A stretch of 64,000 nucleotides of DNA from Pseudoscleropodium purum. Taxonomy: Eukaryota; Streptophyta; Bryopsida; Hypnales; Brachytheciaceae. Below the pieces are notes generated by a model. The model saw nothing but the letters and a program-made list of their open reading frames with translations, searched no databases and was not told the origin of the DNA. How positions within the stretch are numbered: position 1 is the first letter of the stretch; each line of letters opens with the position of its first letter. Shown here piece after piece: positions 36,961 to 49,423 of this stretch. Where the stretch lies: the NCBI GenBank assembly GCA_963969395.1, contig OZ017801.1, forward strand, positions 14,327,611-14,391,610, written 5' to 3'. The position numbers and the translations under genes were made by a program.

Positions 36961-37968
36961 CAATCCATCACAATTTAGCCTACCTTATCATTATGTTGTC
37001 ACTTGTGAACTTATTTGACATACAATCATTTTGAAACAATTTTGCATGGTTTTGAATGATTCTACAATATTTTCTCTTTATGCTTTAAGAATGAAAGAGG
37101 TATTATCAATCAAAATTATTCCTTGACAACCATAATTGCATCAAATGAAATTTAATATTTTTAGCCAAATATTGGGAAATAGCCATTAAATTTAAGTGAA
37201 GTCCCAAAATAGCATATCAATATTGTATGACAAATGATCAATGTCAAAATTTTATTGGTAAATTTTTTAAACCCATGGCCTAACTTAAATGTCCTATTGT
37301 TTAATTATTTGCAATGAATATTTATTTAGGATTATTATGGCACACTTTTTGACATGAGCTCACCAATGAACAATTTAACCTAAATACACTCTAACACATA
37401 TGTTTCTAGTGAAATTTTGTTGAAAATCTTCTTAAAGGTCATTACTTATAATCTTACATTCAAGACCATATTTAAAAACTCACTTAAAACATCCTTTTTT
37501 CTTGCAGTGTATGGTATATCAACTTTCTAAGAATTTAGATCCCAAATATTGCCTTGAATCAATACTTTATTCAAATACAAAGTCAAACTCTTTACATCAT
37601 TGCTCCCTTCAATAATAAAATACCAACAATCATACAACTTAGCAATACAAGTGCATCTCTCACCACAAACCTACTACCAATCAAGAGAGATAGAGGACAA
37701 ACCATTGCCTCTAAGTAGACAACTTCAACCCTAAAGGGCTAGCCACTAACTAACCCTAATTTGTCCTAATCCTAAAATCAGCTACTAACCAATTAGTTAT
37801 CGATTACTTGACAACTAACAAGAACTTCTAATACTTCCCACACTTTTATATACAAAGATGCCTACTTTGACTAGTGAACAACCCACATTACAACTTGGTG
37901 TCTAATAGGGCTTCATGCAAATCATCTAAAAAGTCACATCTCCTCTTCTAAGTATATTTCAATAATAT
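36961..37968. other. AT-rich, no gene recognised
   Basis: No open frame with recognisable motifs and no clear element boundary seen in this stretch. Confidence 0.4.
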
Positions 37969-38925
37969 TTAACCTTTAAAGTCCTAAATTAATTTTTTGG
38001 CAACATAGCAATTTTAGGCAACTTGCTATGAATGGAATTTTTAATTTTTTTGCTAAGATTTTAACACAACATGTACTTGAGGAGTAGCTTTAATACACAA
38101 TCTTTTTATAACTTTTGACTACATAGTTAAAAATTATTGTATGAAATGTAGTTTTCATTGGTCAATATGCAAGCTAGGCAAACAAAAAAATTCTTTAAAA
38201 TCACTTTTCTAAAAAAGAAATACTTGAAATTTGTTTTTTACATTTATATAAACATGGAATGAGTTGATTTGTTACATTTTGATTAATGACATTTTGACTA
38301 ATGAGATGAGAGTTATAAGGAGTTTTGCAATTGTTTGTGGATTGTTATGGAATCCCTACTCTAAACTAAACTTTGAAGTCCTTTATTTAACTTAGTTTTC
38401 AATATTTTTTTGAAAGAAATAAATGCATATAATGTGTATTGTTTATAACAACATTACAACCATTGGGATTGACATTTTTCAATTCCATAACTAAATTCTT
38501 AACCATTTTGTATTTTGAATCATTCTCTATTTCTTTCTACCTACTATTTTTTTCCTATATATTTTACAATTCCAAATTATCTTAATTTTTTCAAGCATGT
38601 AGACAACTCGCTTAAAAAATGAGTCCTAAGAGTTGCAATCATTTTAGAAATTTTTTCATATAAATGTGACCTTGTAAAGTGCAAGTGCCCATTTTTCATA
38701 AGATTGAAAAAAGGATTTTTGTCCATTCAAATGCTAATATCTTGCAAATCTAAATGGTGGAAATTTCTGAATTTTTTTTAGAATTTCTCAAACTAGCTTA
38801 CTACAAGATCCCTTGGTTATATGTGTCCAAAAATGTCTTCAAATAAATAAATTTGGTACTTGTACTAGAAATGGCAATTTTGGAGTGTTTATGGTGAAAA
38901 TATGGTCAAAGTCATTAGGATTTAA
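37969..38925 (+). mobile_element. family A TTAA-flanked element, complete
   Basis: Starts TTAACCTTTAAAGTCC and ends CATTAGGATTTAA, 957 bp, with the whole family A series. It belongs to the subfamily with GCTATGAATGGAATTTTTAAT and GTACTTGAGGAGTAGCTTT after the start. A short internal duplication of ATTTTGA.TAATGA occurs near 38280. Confidence 0.82.
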
Positions 38926-40377
38926 CTCACTTCAAGGCCTATTAACTTCTTAAAAATGTTGGTTGTAAATGAGTAATTCCACTTTGATTTTATTGTACAT
39001 GGATGTGCTTGAGATATTTTAATTTTAAACATAAAATTTAATGGTTGATAATATCAATAATCTTTTGGAACATCTAAAGAAAATTTGGAATCATTGTAAT
39101 TAGTTTGTACTTTCATCACACCAATTCCCTGCTAGTTTGTCATCCATTGAAAACATACTTTTATAATTGAATATGTATTTTTGAATGCAATGCAATGTTC
39201 ATGAAAATGTTTTTTTCCATCTCTACCGTTTCTTTTACAAGGACCTTGTCCAAAAAATTTGTGCACTCTCCCATAATATAAGGTTGCATTTGTTAAATAA
39301 AATTTTCAGTACTTCTGGCATTGAAATTTTGAAAAACAAATACAAATATGCCAGCTTGCTACCCTACAACACCTTGCTTTATAAAATATTTATTTCGCCC
39401 TACCAAGAATTTGCCATTAAAAATTTGAAGAGGACACATTATACCCTCTTGATTGATGAATAATAAAGTATATTTTTATGTGGGACAAAAGTGCAATTGT
39501 TCATTTTGGGAATTATGTGCAAAAAAGAAAAATCATGCACAATAGTTTGACCTCCAATGAGTACTTTTAGTATTTTTAAAGTAGACAATGTCACATGATA
39601 CCAAAAAGGAAGATTTCTATGTTAACCAAACAAGTGTTTAAGGGTTAAATTTCCTTTGGTATTTATTTATTTATTCCTTAAATATAGACAATTATTTATA
39701 GCAATGCTTTTTAGTAACATATGTGCTATTAATTTTTGTATTATATCTTTTTATTCAAATGTGTTTGGTATATGAAATTAAAAATTAAAAATTAAAGTAA
39801 GAATGAAAAATAATAGCTCTATATTGTGGCTCCAAAGCATTCTATACCTCTTGTAAGCTTGATGGCTATCCATAACCAAATTAAAAAAATTTATATAGCC
39901 TCAAAACATTTCGAAATCCATATCTTTCACCCCTTTAATCAAAACAATGTGAACTTTAATCTATGCAAATACCCTTCTTGATGGCTTTCTAACAATACCA
40001 AAATTGATTTGTTTGGCCTCACGGTTTAGGAAATCCCAAACAAACAAAACAAACATTTGCCATAATAGTATAGACTAGTTTATTAAAAAACATGAATGCA
40101 ATTGCATAGTTAACTCTTACAATACATTTCACTTTTTGGCATGTGCATTGTACTTTTGAATACAAATATTTGCAAATAGGATTTGTAAACTCTAATTGGT
40201 ATGAAAAATTCTTCTAGCCAAAAGGTGACCTTCTATAGCTTAACATTTGCAAATATTTGGGACATTGTTATATTTGTAAAAAACAAAATTTTTGTGGCTT
40301 CATGGAGGATTTTTAGACCATTTAATCTGCAAAAATACTTGACAACTATTATGTACAAGTTTTTATATATGCGCATT
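38926..40377. other. AT-rich; possible family C remnant
   Basis: No gene recognised. The part 39790-40060 has elements of family C (CCATAACCAAATTAAAAAA, TTGATGGCTTTCTAACAATACC). A terminal-like AAGGGTTAAA lies near 39650. Confidence 0.4.
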
Positions 40378-40670
40378 GAATAGACACTTATTCATATAGA
40401 TTTTTAGTACCTGAAAAGTTAGACTGATGTTTATCCATGGTCAATGTCCAAGTATGGCTTTTTGTACAATTTAGGCAAGCTATCCAAGTTAGTGAATAGA
40501 CACTTAATCCAATAGATATATGTAGATGAATGTTTAATTGATGTAGACAGCCAGTTAGTACTTATGTCCACGTTTGTTATAGTACACTTTGGATAATTAA
40601 TCAAGTCATTGAATAGACACTTCTTCCTATAGATTTATATGAAAGTTTGATTGATGTATACAAGAAGCAA
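40378..40670 (+). repeat. ~116-bp tandem repeat, 2.5 units
   Basis: Units start GAATAGACACTT at 40378, 40494 and 40611 (spacing 116 and 117) and share ATAGAT, TTGATGT and TATGTCCA-type positions. The third unit is partial. A local tandem duplication, not a CRISPR-like array. Confidence 0.8.
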
Positions 40671-41939
40671 GGGAGGTGATAGTGTCTACATCAATATAGT
40701 TTGGACATGCTAATGATGTAAGAAGGTACAATTTGCAATCTCTAATAAACCAATTGCATATCAAATATGGGTGCACCCTTTGATGTCTAGTTCACAGTAA
40801 TTTTTTCCTAATATAGCATTTTTCATTTAATGTTCATTTAAATACAAATTTTCAATCTACCAAATCAATAGTATTTCTTTGTGAATATACTAAAGGCCAT
40901 ATTTAAGAAGCTATAGACTCTTTATATGAATTCATATAATAAAATCTAAAGCAAAATACCAATAGTTCTTTTTGCAAGTTCCAATACATAAGTGAATACA
41001 AATTTTTTTTTGGTTTTTGCAAGGTTTCACTTAAAAGGTGTCAAGATGTCAAAGAGTTCAACAAAAGTGGGTGAATGGAAAATTGTGAAAATAAATTGTG
41101 ATAGATGAATATATGATACAATTTGCATTTACTATAATAGATGTAATTTCATAATTAAATAATTTTAGAGAGGTAGTAGAGATCATCACCAAGTATGTAC
41201 ATTACTTGGTTAGCCATGCACAAGGATTAAATCATATTATTGACCAATGATGAAGGAAAGAGTCTTGAGTAAACTTAATTTTGCTATAAAATATGACTTT
41301 TATAAAGAAGATGGATTTTTTCATCGAGTAAGATTATGTTATTTATCAAGTAAGATTATGATATTCATCATGAATAAAAATTATCTCCTTGGTCAATTTT
41401 TTAAAATATTAATAAATAATATTCAAATCAATTTCAAAGCATAATTTAACTTTGAAAATTTACCAATAATACAATTTGTATTTTTTAAATGGAATTTTCT
41501 GAAGATTAAATAAAATTTCATCTTACATTTATTATCAATAAAGGATAAAAAATTTGCTCATGAAGACATCATTACTTTCTCCAAATAGAAGATTTTTTAA
41601 CACTTTCATAATCTTATGTACTCTATGCTTATTTCTTTATATAAAAAAAGATGGATAATAACAATTTCTATGTATAATATAAATATTCAAAGTCAATCTA
41701 TTTTTATATACAAAAAATACATAAAAGTAAATATTTTACCATCTAAAAATGTTGCACCAAAAAAAGAAACCACCACAGTATGATTGCATGCATCTAACAT
41801 ACAATCTTTGTTGTTTACCACATTAATAAGAGTTTGTGCACCCAAACATAATAAAAGCACCTTTAATTATTTTAAAACAAAACAATTTTGGCTCAGTGTC
41901 AAAAAGAGATTGGATAGTATTCTATTGAGGTTGAATCAT
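40671..41939. other. AT-rich, no gene recognised
   Basis: Only short open frames; no recognisable motif or element end was seen. Confidence 0.4.
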
Positions 41940-42310
41940 CTATAATCAAATAATCTAGTATGCCTTGTATTGTTGCCACAACCAAAATAAAAGGAAAATT
42001 ATTTTTTAATTTTTTAATTTATAAAAATTTTAAAATTCAATATCTTTTGTATACAAAGGAGTGCAAGAGCTTTGTTTCTTGGTGTTTGGACATGCAATGT
42101 GAAAATTATAGTTCTTTCAAAACAAAGAAAAATTTAATTTAATTTTTTAATTTGTGAAAACTTTGAAATCCAATAACTTTCACACTATAGGTCCAAACAC
42201 CACAAAACAAAGTCCATCACCCCTCCTTGTAGAGAGCTTTCCAACAATATTTAGAACTTGGCTGAGAGACTCGTGGTTTCTTAGATCTCAGCATATCAAG
42301 CAAACAAAAC
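41940..42310 (+). repeat. repeat family C, copy 1
   Basis: ATTGTTGCCACAACCAAAATAAAAGG, TTTAATTTATAAAAATTTTAAAATTCAATATCTTT, AACTTTGAAATCCAATAACTTTCACA and AGAGCTTTCCAACAATATT are shared in order with 58250-58596 and, inverted, with 57830-58020. Its two halves resemble each other (AAAATTCAATATCTTTT and GAAATCCAATAACTTTC), suggesting an internal duplication. No coding capacity. Confidence 0.65.
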
Positions 42311-42703
42311 AAACAACATAATTTAAGGTATAGATTTTTTTGTCAACCATCGTTGTCTGATTGACCACATTTTAATGACAAAAAATTTGAATGTATTATT
42401 AATGGTTGGATACTAAAGCTAAAGCTGTGTGAAGTGAGTGCTGAAATATGAATGCATAGTCACTCAGACGTTCAGTCCTCATTAATTTTGATTAATCCTG
42501 ATAATCCCCACCCCAACAACCAATACAATGTGTTCCAAAGAAAACACAACATATTACAAATATGATGATGTATATGATGACGTATATGACTACAAATACA
42601 CATACGAATACAAAGACACTTGTTTGGGAGCAATGAAGGCATTAGAATTTACAATTTCACTTACCAAGGAAGTATAGGAAACATGTCGAAGAAGAAATAT
42701 AGG

Positions 42704-43637
42704 TTAACCCCTAAAGGCCCAAGGTATGTTTATTTTACAACATAACTTTTTTGGGCATGTGCATGTGAGCAGAAATTTCTTTATTTTTGGCCCAAAATTT
42801 AATAGAAGGTGTGAACAAGGAATATCTTTTATGTGCACTAAATTTAAAGGCATTTAGAAATATGAGTCAAAAGTTATGACCTAATATTTATTTCTCAACT
42901 TGGGTAGTCCGAGCATATTTGAAAAAATCACTTTTTTCAAAAATGAAGTGTGAAATTTGAAATTAATTTTTTAGCTTTATATATACATAGAAAGCTTTTA
43001 ATCATTCCATTTTGATCAATGAGGCAAAAGTTATGAAGCGTTATAGTTTGCAGGCAATCATGGATTCTCTATTCCAAAATAAACTTTGAAGTTCTTAATT
43101 GAACTCAATTTTCAATATTTTTGAAAAAAATAAAAAATATTGGGTGAATATTGTTTATTACAATATTACAACCCTTGGGATTGTCATTTTTCAATTTCAT
43201 AACTAAATTCTCAACAATTTTGTACTGTTTTGATTCATTCTCTACTTCTTTCTACTTACTATTTTTTTCCTATATATTGTACAATTTCAAATGATCTTAA
43301 TTTTCTCAAGCATGTATCCAACTTGTTTTGAAGAATGAATCCAAAGAGTTGCAAGCATTTTGGACATTTTTTTATACAAATGTGACCTTGTGAAGTGCAA
43401 CTGCTTGATTTTTTGCGAGGCCCAAAACAATCTTTTTGTCAATTCAAACACTAATATCTTGCAATCTACACAGTGGAAATTTCTGAAAATTTTCCACATC
43501 TTCTAAAATTATCATACTACAAGATCCTATGGTTGGATGTGTCCAAAAATGATTAAATTTTTTTTGATACTTGTCCTAAAAATGGCAGTTTTGGAGTGTT
43601 TTGGGAGAAAGCGTAGTCAAAGAACTTTAGAGGTTAA
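42704..43637 (+). mobile_element. family A TTAA-flanked element, complete
   Basis: Starts TTAACCCCTAAAGGCCC and ends CTTTAGAGGTTAA, 934 bp: inverted ends of about 13 bp with one mismatch. It contains the full family A series. Good reference copy of the GTGTGAACAAGGAATATC subfamily. Confidence 0.85.
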
Positions 43638-43799
43638 ATCTCATAGTTCCTTAAACATTAAACAAAAGACAAAAAAAGTATTCACATGCTCATAACTGGA
43701 GTAGGAAACTATTCAGATTGTCAGTCACCATACACATTCAGGAATGAACATGGCATCATTCATAGTGTCTACAAGAATAAGGCAAGTAGTTATTGCTTC

Positions 43800-43843
43800 T
43801 TTTCAGTGCATAGTGACACTTTGTAGTCACTATGCACTGAAAA
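43800..43843. repeat. perfect 18-bp hairpin
   Basis: TTTTCAGTGCATAGTGAC and its exact inverted copy GTCACTATGCACTGAAAA are separated by 8 nt. A related single arm, TTTTCAATGCATAGTGTC, occurs near 44477, and the HUH remnant lies about 1.6 kb to the right. Confidence 0.9.
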
Positions 43844-45479
43844 TCCCCCAAAAATCATCATTTAAAAATAAAAAAATTTACCCCCACCCCTTTGTTATAG
43901 TGACCAAATTAAATTGAATTAATTTAACTATATTGAAATCATTTGCATTGTAGTCCTGCCCCCCCGCCATACTTATAATTTTGAGGGGCTTTTAAAGTGA
44001 CAATTGATCATTAGAAGATTTTAGGGGATCAGGAGGGCCACTTCAAGCAAGTGTGTCGTGAATTCCCCCCTTGCAGTTTTTGGAGAACAGCTATTCCTGA
44101 CAAAAAAAAAATTTTAATAAATCTTGAAATGAAGAAAAAAACTGAATTTTTTTTTCCATACATGACAATTGTTGTGCCATGTTAGTGAGCTACCGTAGCC
44201 CCTTGATGGGCAATTCCCATAGTTTAGGAACTCGCAGCCCTCCCGAGGGTGAAAAACTCTTCTAATGTATGGGATATCTAGTATTCAATATTCAATATTT
44301 TGTATTCATATTCAATATATATGTCTGTATCCATATTCAATATCGTATCTGAAATTATATTTTGGAGATCAACAACATTGGAGGGGGTGATGATTTTTAA
44401 AAATTCTTGATCAACGGCTCTCGTTCTTTTTGGCAAGGGGTGGTAGTTAATTAATAGGATTGTTGGGTGCGCCACTTTTCAATGCATAGTGTCTTTTGCA
44501 ATTTGACGAATGGTGTTAGACATTTGTGCTAGAGATATTGTAGTCTATTCTGCATCACCTAGAGTAGTACCTCCAAAGAATGAAACATGTGAATTAGAAA
44601 AAGCATGTACAATGGTTGGCTTGGGGTATCCCTCTTTAGACACACTAATTAGGTTATTTTTGTTGAAAGCCTCCAACGTTTGTCTAATTTGTTCATTTTG
44701 ATCAACTAAGAAGATCCTAAAATTTATAAAAAAAAATTGTGCACCTCAACAAGATCAAGATGTATATTCATATTGAGTTTTTAAGGAAAAAAATTAAATT
44801 TGTGAATCTTTTCATAGATGTGAAAAAATCCACTGAATTTTGGAAATTGCAACCTCTATAGTGCACAATTTAATTTAATTTTTTTTAATAAAATTAATTA
44901 TTTTACATATTGGACCACTCTATATAAGTCACATCCAAAAATGATGTTAAAAAAAATTATCTGATATTCCAAATGCTTGTTCTCAAGAATTTTATGTATT
45001 TAGGACAACACTAATTTTTTTCACTAAAATATTCATTAAAAAATTATAAATTCTTTTTTTGTGTTGAGTTTTTTTTTCTTGATACATTATAAGTTCAGGC
45101 ATCTAAAACCACATTTTGTGAAACCATAATTTATTACATTTAAAGGATGAAGTTGTTTGACACACTACAGTAGATTGACATTATTGTTAAGACAATATTT
45201 TTGGGTACCCCAAGCTGACCATTACCCTGTATACATTCTAATGCATTGATAAAACAAAAAAGGATAGGAAAATGACATGATTACCTAGAACCACATAATC
45301 ACATTGTGCCCCTTTTTGAGCCTTGTCTAAAGGTGTTGCTAATCTTTATCACCCCAAATCCATTAGACGTGATACATAATTACTGTACTAAACAAATTTT
45401 GAGTCACATCATACATTTCCACAATGGAGCGGCTCGGATATACTAGACTATAGCATAGGCAACAAGGTACTAGTAAGTA
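43844..45479. other. AT-rich between hairpin and HUH remnant
   Basis: Contains an inverted family I copy (44095-44265: GTTGTGCCATGTTAGTGAGC...GGAACTCGCAGCC). No gene recognised. It may include the 3' part of the element that carried the HUH remnant, but no boundary could be set. Confidence 0.35.
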
Positions 45480-46100
45480 TACTTCCCAATTGTTTCTTCA
45501 ATTTGTATCTGCAAAAAGTGTCGGCCCTTTCAATGAGATTCTTGTAGGTCAAAATGATCTGATTCTTGGCAAATGGGGTACCATATTTTACATATTCTTC
45601 AACAGCTTCTTTGATCTACTCATGGGTCATGTTTGGATGGATGCACTCGAAGTGATCTTCGCCTTGGTCTTTGATGTAGTACCTCAACATGCGAGTGAAT
45701 GTGTGCAAACCAGTATTGCAAAGTGTTTTACTAAGAATGTGGTGCCTTATTGGAGCTACTCTAGATATATCCCATCCAAAATAAATCTTGATCCTTTTGC
45801 TAACCACAGCCGCAGAGGATGCCATAATTCAACACACCATTTGCAAATATATGGAGTGTAGAAAGAGCTCGACCTCTTTCAATAGAACACAATCCACTAA
45901 TGCAATCTGTTCTAAGAAACTCTTCCATTCTTTTTAAACACATAGGGTCAATGTCAAAGCTTTCCATCATAATGGTCACACTTAGATCCAATTGTTTAGG
46001 CGGTACCAGAGTTTTTGCCCATGGAGGTTTTTTAAGAACTCCACTCTTGACTACTCTCTGCTACTTGGCGGCAATTTCTACAAGAGTAGAATCTTGTCAT
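45480..46100 (-). pseudogene. decayed HUH/Rep-like endonuclease remnant, possibly Replitron
   Basis: On the minus strand, a protein-like stretch runs from about 46100 to 45480 across two frames: VVKSGVLKKPPWAKTLVPP, MMESFDIDPMCLKRMEEF, ERGRALSTLHIFANG, then after a frameshift near 45825 DISRVAPIRHHI, LHTFTRMLRYYIKDQGE and, past a stop, EEYVKYGTPFAKNQIILTY. The ERG...LHI segment fits an HUH-like motif and the YYIKD segment fits the Tyr-x-x-Lys catalytic motif of rolling-circle Rep enzymes. Similar proteins occur as repeated genes in lower plants and algae, where HUH transposons called Replitrons are known. Breaks: a TAG near 46063, the frameshift and a TAG near 45617. The N-terminal limit and host element are unknown, and the second His of the motif is not evident. 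Confidence 0.45.
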
Positions 46101-46679
46101 CCTTGAAAGACTCATGCATCCTCCATTGCTAAATGTACCCCTTTATGGCTTACTGCTTTAATAATTTGCAATATGGGAGGCCCCATGATTGACATGGCAC
46201 ACACATAATAAAGAATACAAAATCAAAACACAATGGATTTAAAGGAGTATTAATACTTTGTAAATTACATATCTTCTTGAAGCATTTCCTTCTTGAGGTA
46301 GGTAGTACCAAAGCACAACTAATACATGAATGATCACTACAACACCCTAAAGCTAATCCAAAAGAAACCAATACATCAATGATTTGGTTTCAACAATGAA
46401 AAGGAAACACTAACAAAAAAAACTACCAAGCTTCCTCTGTGCATTACATCACCCTAAAGCTAAACCTAAAGAAAAGCTAAAATTGAGCACTTGCACCCTC
46501 ACAACACCCTAAAGCTAACCCTAAACAACAACCAAAATTTATCTCCTCTACCCTTAGACATCTGCACATCATCATCAATTTTCATTACATCAATTTATTT
46601 TTAAAATTTCAAAAGGGACAATTTAGAACTTAATCATTGAACTCACTGAATAGACTCGTAGAACAAAATAGGAAATTGA
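46101..46679. other. AT-rich with short repeated motif
   Basis: ACACCCTAAAGCTAA-type motifs occur three times (near 46342, 46447 and 46502). No gene recognised. Confidence 0.4.
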
Positions 46680-47040
46680 ACTTGTGTACCTATATACAAC
46701 TCCAAACCTATGGAAAAAAAAAGACTTACTAGGCAAAAAGCAAGAAATGATAAAAGCTCAGGCATGACTCTAGCTCTATATAGCTCCTACTTATCAACAT
46801 GAAATGAAAAGAATGATTGCAATGCTCTCAAAGACTACCTCAATTTTTTAAAATTGGCAAATATGAAAACAAAGATTAGATTAAAAAAAAATATGAGCAA
46901 TGTCTAAACCAAATTGAACTTGTGCATCTATGTACAACTGCAAACCAAACTTAGAAGAGAAAGTAACAACTTACTAGGCAAAGCGAGAGAAATCAAGAAT
47001 GCTTTGGCACGACTCTAGCTCTGCACGACTTCGACCAATT
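46680..47040 (+). repeat. ~130-bp direct repeat, spacing ~240 bp
   Basis: GAACTTGTGTACCTATATAC...ACTTACTAGGCAAAAAGC...CATGACTCTAGCTCT (46680-46800) recurs as GAACTTGTGCATCTATGTAC...ACTTACTAGGCAAAGCG...CACGACTCTAGCTCT (46917-47040). An old local duplication. Confidence 0.7.
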
Positions 47041-48480
47041 TATTGGCAAGCTATAGTCAAAACCCTACCATCACCATATTCAAAACCCTACCAAACAAAT
47101 GAAACCCTATCTAATGGATAAGATGGCACCAAAATTGACAATGTATACATTTTTTTCCAATCAACAGTAGGAGAGGGGGGGGGGGGACAAGCAAGGTGGG
47201 TGGCGTCCAAATCAAATCAAAGTTGTAAGGGCTATCTTTTGAGGGGATAGTCAATGAATCATTTGCTACACAGTCATTAAAGAAACTTGATCCCTTGACC
47301 TTTGAAATAGTTTTGTCCTTTGCTCAATGAGACATCTCTAAGTAATCGTGGTGTTCAAGGCTTGTTTAAAATCAACTATAATTGATGCAATATACTTTTT
47401 ACATGCAATATATGAGGAAATATTTTTAATATAAAAAATGATTCAGTAGCTTAATAGAATTTATAAATTCTTTCATTACATTGAACAATTTTGAAACTTC
47501 TTTTTGCATTCAAAAAACCCCAAATGGTAACCCCAAATAGAAGATCTTATACATGAACACTTCATTGGGGCATCAAATGTAAGAAAATGCAACAAATTCC
47601 TTGCATATGTATACCTTTTATATATAAGCATATTAGGAGAATAGATATACTTTCTGTATTTTGATAGGTAATTGCTAAAATTAAGTAAAATTGATATTAG
47701 TTGTTAAACACTAAACATTTTCTTTATAATAAAATCATAGGAAGTGCATATAAGAAAGTAATGATTAGACAAGTGAACTATAAGAAAGTAATGGTGACCT
47801 ATATTTCCATAACATGAACCCCATCAAGAATGGTATACCTTTCCTTTGGGATATTAACAAATTTAGTAAACTTATCCATTTGAATGCATTTACTACATAA
47901 AAATAGCCTCCTATTGAGTTGCAATGTTATGTGCTTATACAAAATATTTGAATAGAAAATGTAACTATGGGCATATAATAGGATGTTAGATTTACAAAAT
48001 TACTCCAAGTTTTTTGGATTTTTGTTAACCTCCAAATTTCCTTTGTATTTTGGTAAAGAATTAAGAATGTGAAGAGACCTACATGCTTGAGAATCCAACA
48101 ACTCTTCTCTTTGTTTTTCCTTACTTATTCCCCACAATTTCATAATTTAGTCATCCCAAACAATCACACATTCCACATTGCATAGATTTAAGTGCCAATT
48201 TTTCATCCTCACTAATTTTGGGAGAATGCAAGGAACTCATTTGCCTCTTTAATACAATGAAAGAAGAGTATGGCAATGAAGATGTTCCAAACCCCTTTGG
48301 ATATATTTACTCCAAAAGTGAAGGAAAAAAACAATATAAATTTTTCCCCTATGGAACTGATAAGAGAATATAATAAGCAATTTGAAGATAAATATTCCTC
48401 CACAAACCTCACATAGAATGGAAATTATAGCCCTCAAGGGATAAACAACAATAAAAAAGAATTCACCCTCTCAAAGGAAT
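47041..48480. other. AT-rich, no gene recognised
   Basis: A G-run (GAGAGGGGGGGGGGGGAC) lies near 47172-47189. No coding motif seen. Confidence 0.4.
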
Positions 48481-49423
48481 TTAACCCCTAAATGCTTAAA
48501 TTGCATTTTTTGGCAACATAGAAATTCTGGGTAGTTCACTACGAATGGAGTTTTTATTTATTTTTGTTTGAAATTTTAACACAAAATGTACCCAAAGAGT
48601 AGCTTTTAGACCCAAATTTTTTTATAGCTTTTGACTACATAGTTAAAAAGTTATTGTATGATATGTACTTTTCATTGCTCGGCGGGTAGCAAAAGAAACT
48701 TCTTAAAAAAACAATTTCTTAAGAAATTAAAATTTGAAATTGTTTCTTTAGATTTATATATACTTGGAAAGCTTTGAATCATTCCATTTTGATCAATGAG
48801 TCAAAATTTATGAGGAATTTTAGTTTGTGGGAGTTTTGAGGTTGTTATTGAACTTCTACTCTAAGACAAATTTTGAAGTCCTTTATTTAACTCAATTTTC
48901 AATATTTCTAGAAAAAAATAAAAAAGTTGGGTGTTTACTATTTATTACAAGATTACAACCATTGGGATTGGAATTTTTCAATTTCATAAATAAATTGTTA
49001 ACAATTTAGTATTTTGAATCATTCCCTACTTCTTTCTACTTATTATTTTTTTCCTATATGTTGTACAATTCCAAATGATCTGAAATTTTTCAAGCATGTA
49101 GACAACTTGACTTGAAAAATGAATCCAAAGAGTTGCAACCATTTTGGGCATTTTTCATACAAATGTGACCTTCTGAAGTACAACTGCCCGAATTTTTGCA
49201 AGGCCAAAAAAAGGAAATTTGTCACTTCAAATGCTAATATCTTGCAATTTACATGGTGGAATTTTTTGAAATTTTTTCCACGTGTTTTCAAACAAGCTTA
49301 CTACAAGATCCTATATTATATGTGCCCAAAAATATTTTTTTTCTAAATTTTGGTACATGTATTAGAAATGGCAGTTTGGAAGCGGTTTTGGTGAAAACAT
49401 ACTGAAAACCATTTGGGAGTTAA
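48481..49423 (+). mobile_element. family A TTAA-flanked element, complete
   Basis: Starts TTAACCCCTAAATGC and ends CATTTGGGAGTTAA, 943 bp, with every internal marker of the family. I use this copy to define the family's plus orientation. It belongs to the CTACGAATGGAGTTTTTATTT subfamily. Confidence 0.85.

Noticed and set aside
40378..40670. Regularly spaced repeats considered as a CRISPR-like array
   Set aside because: The whole 116-bp unit is repeated, not a short repeat with unique spacers, and the genome is eukaryotic.
49043..49346. Open frames recurring in family A copies (for example at 43287-43499, 49119-49346, 32172-32402)
   Set aside because: They are on different strands and in different frames in different copies, so they are by-products of repeated DNA and not a conserved protein.
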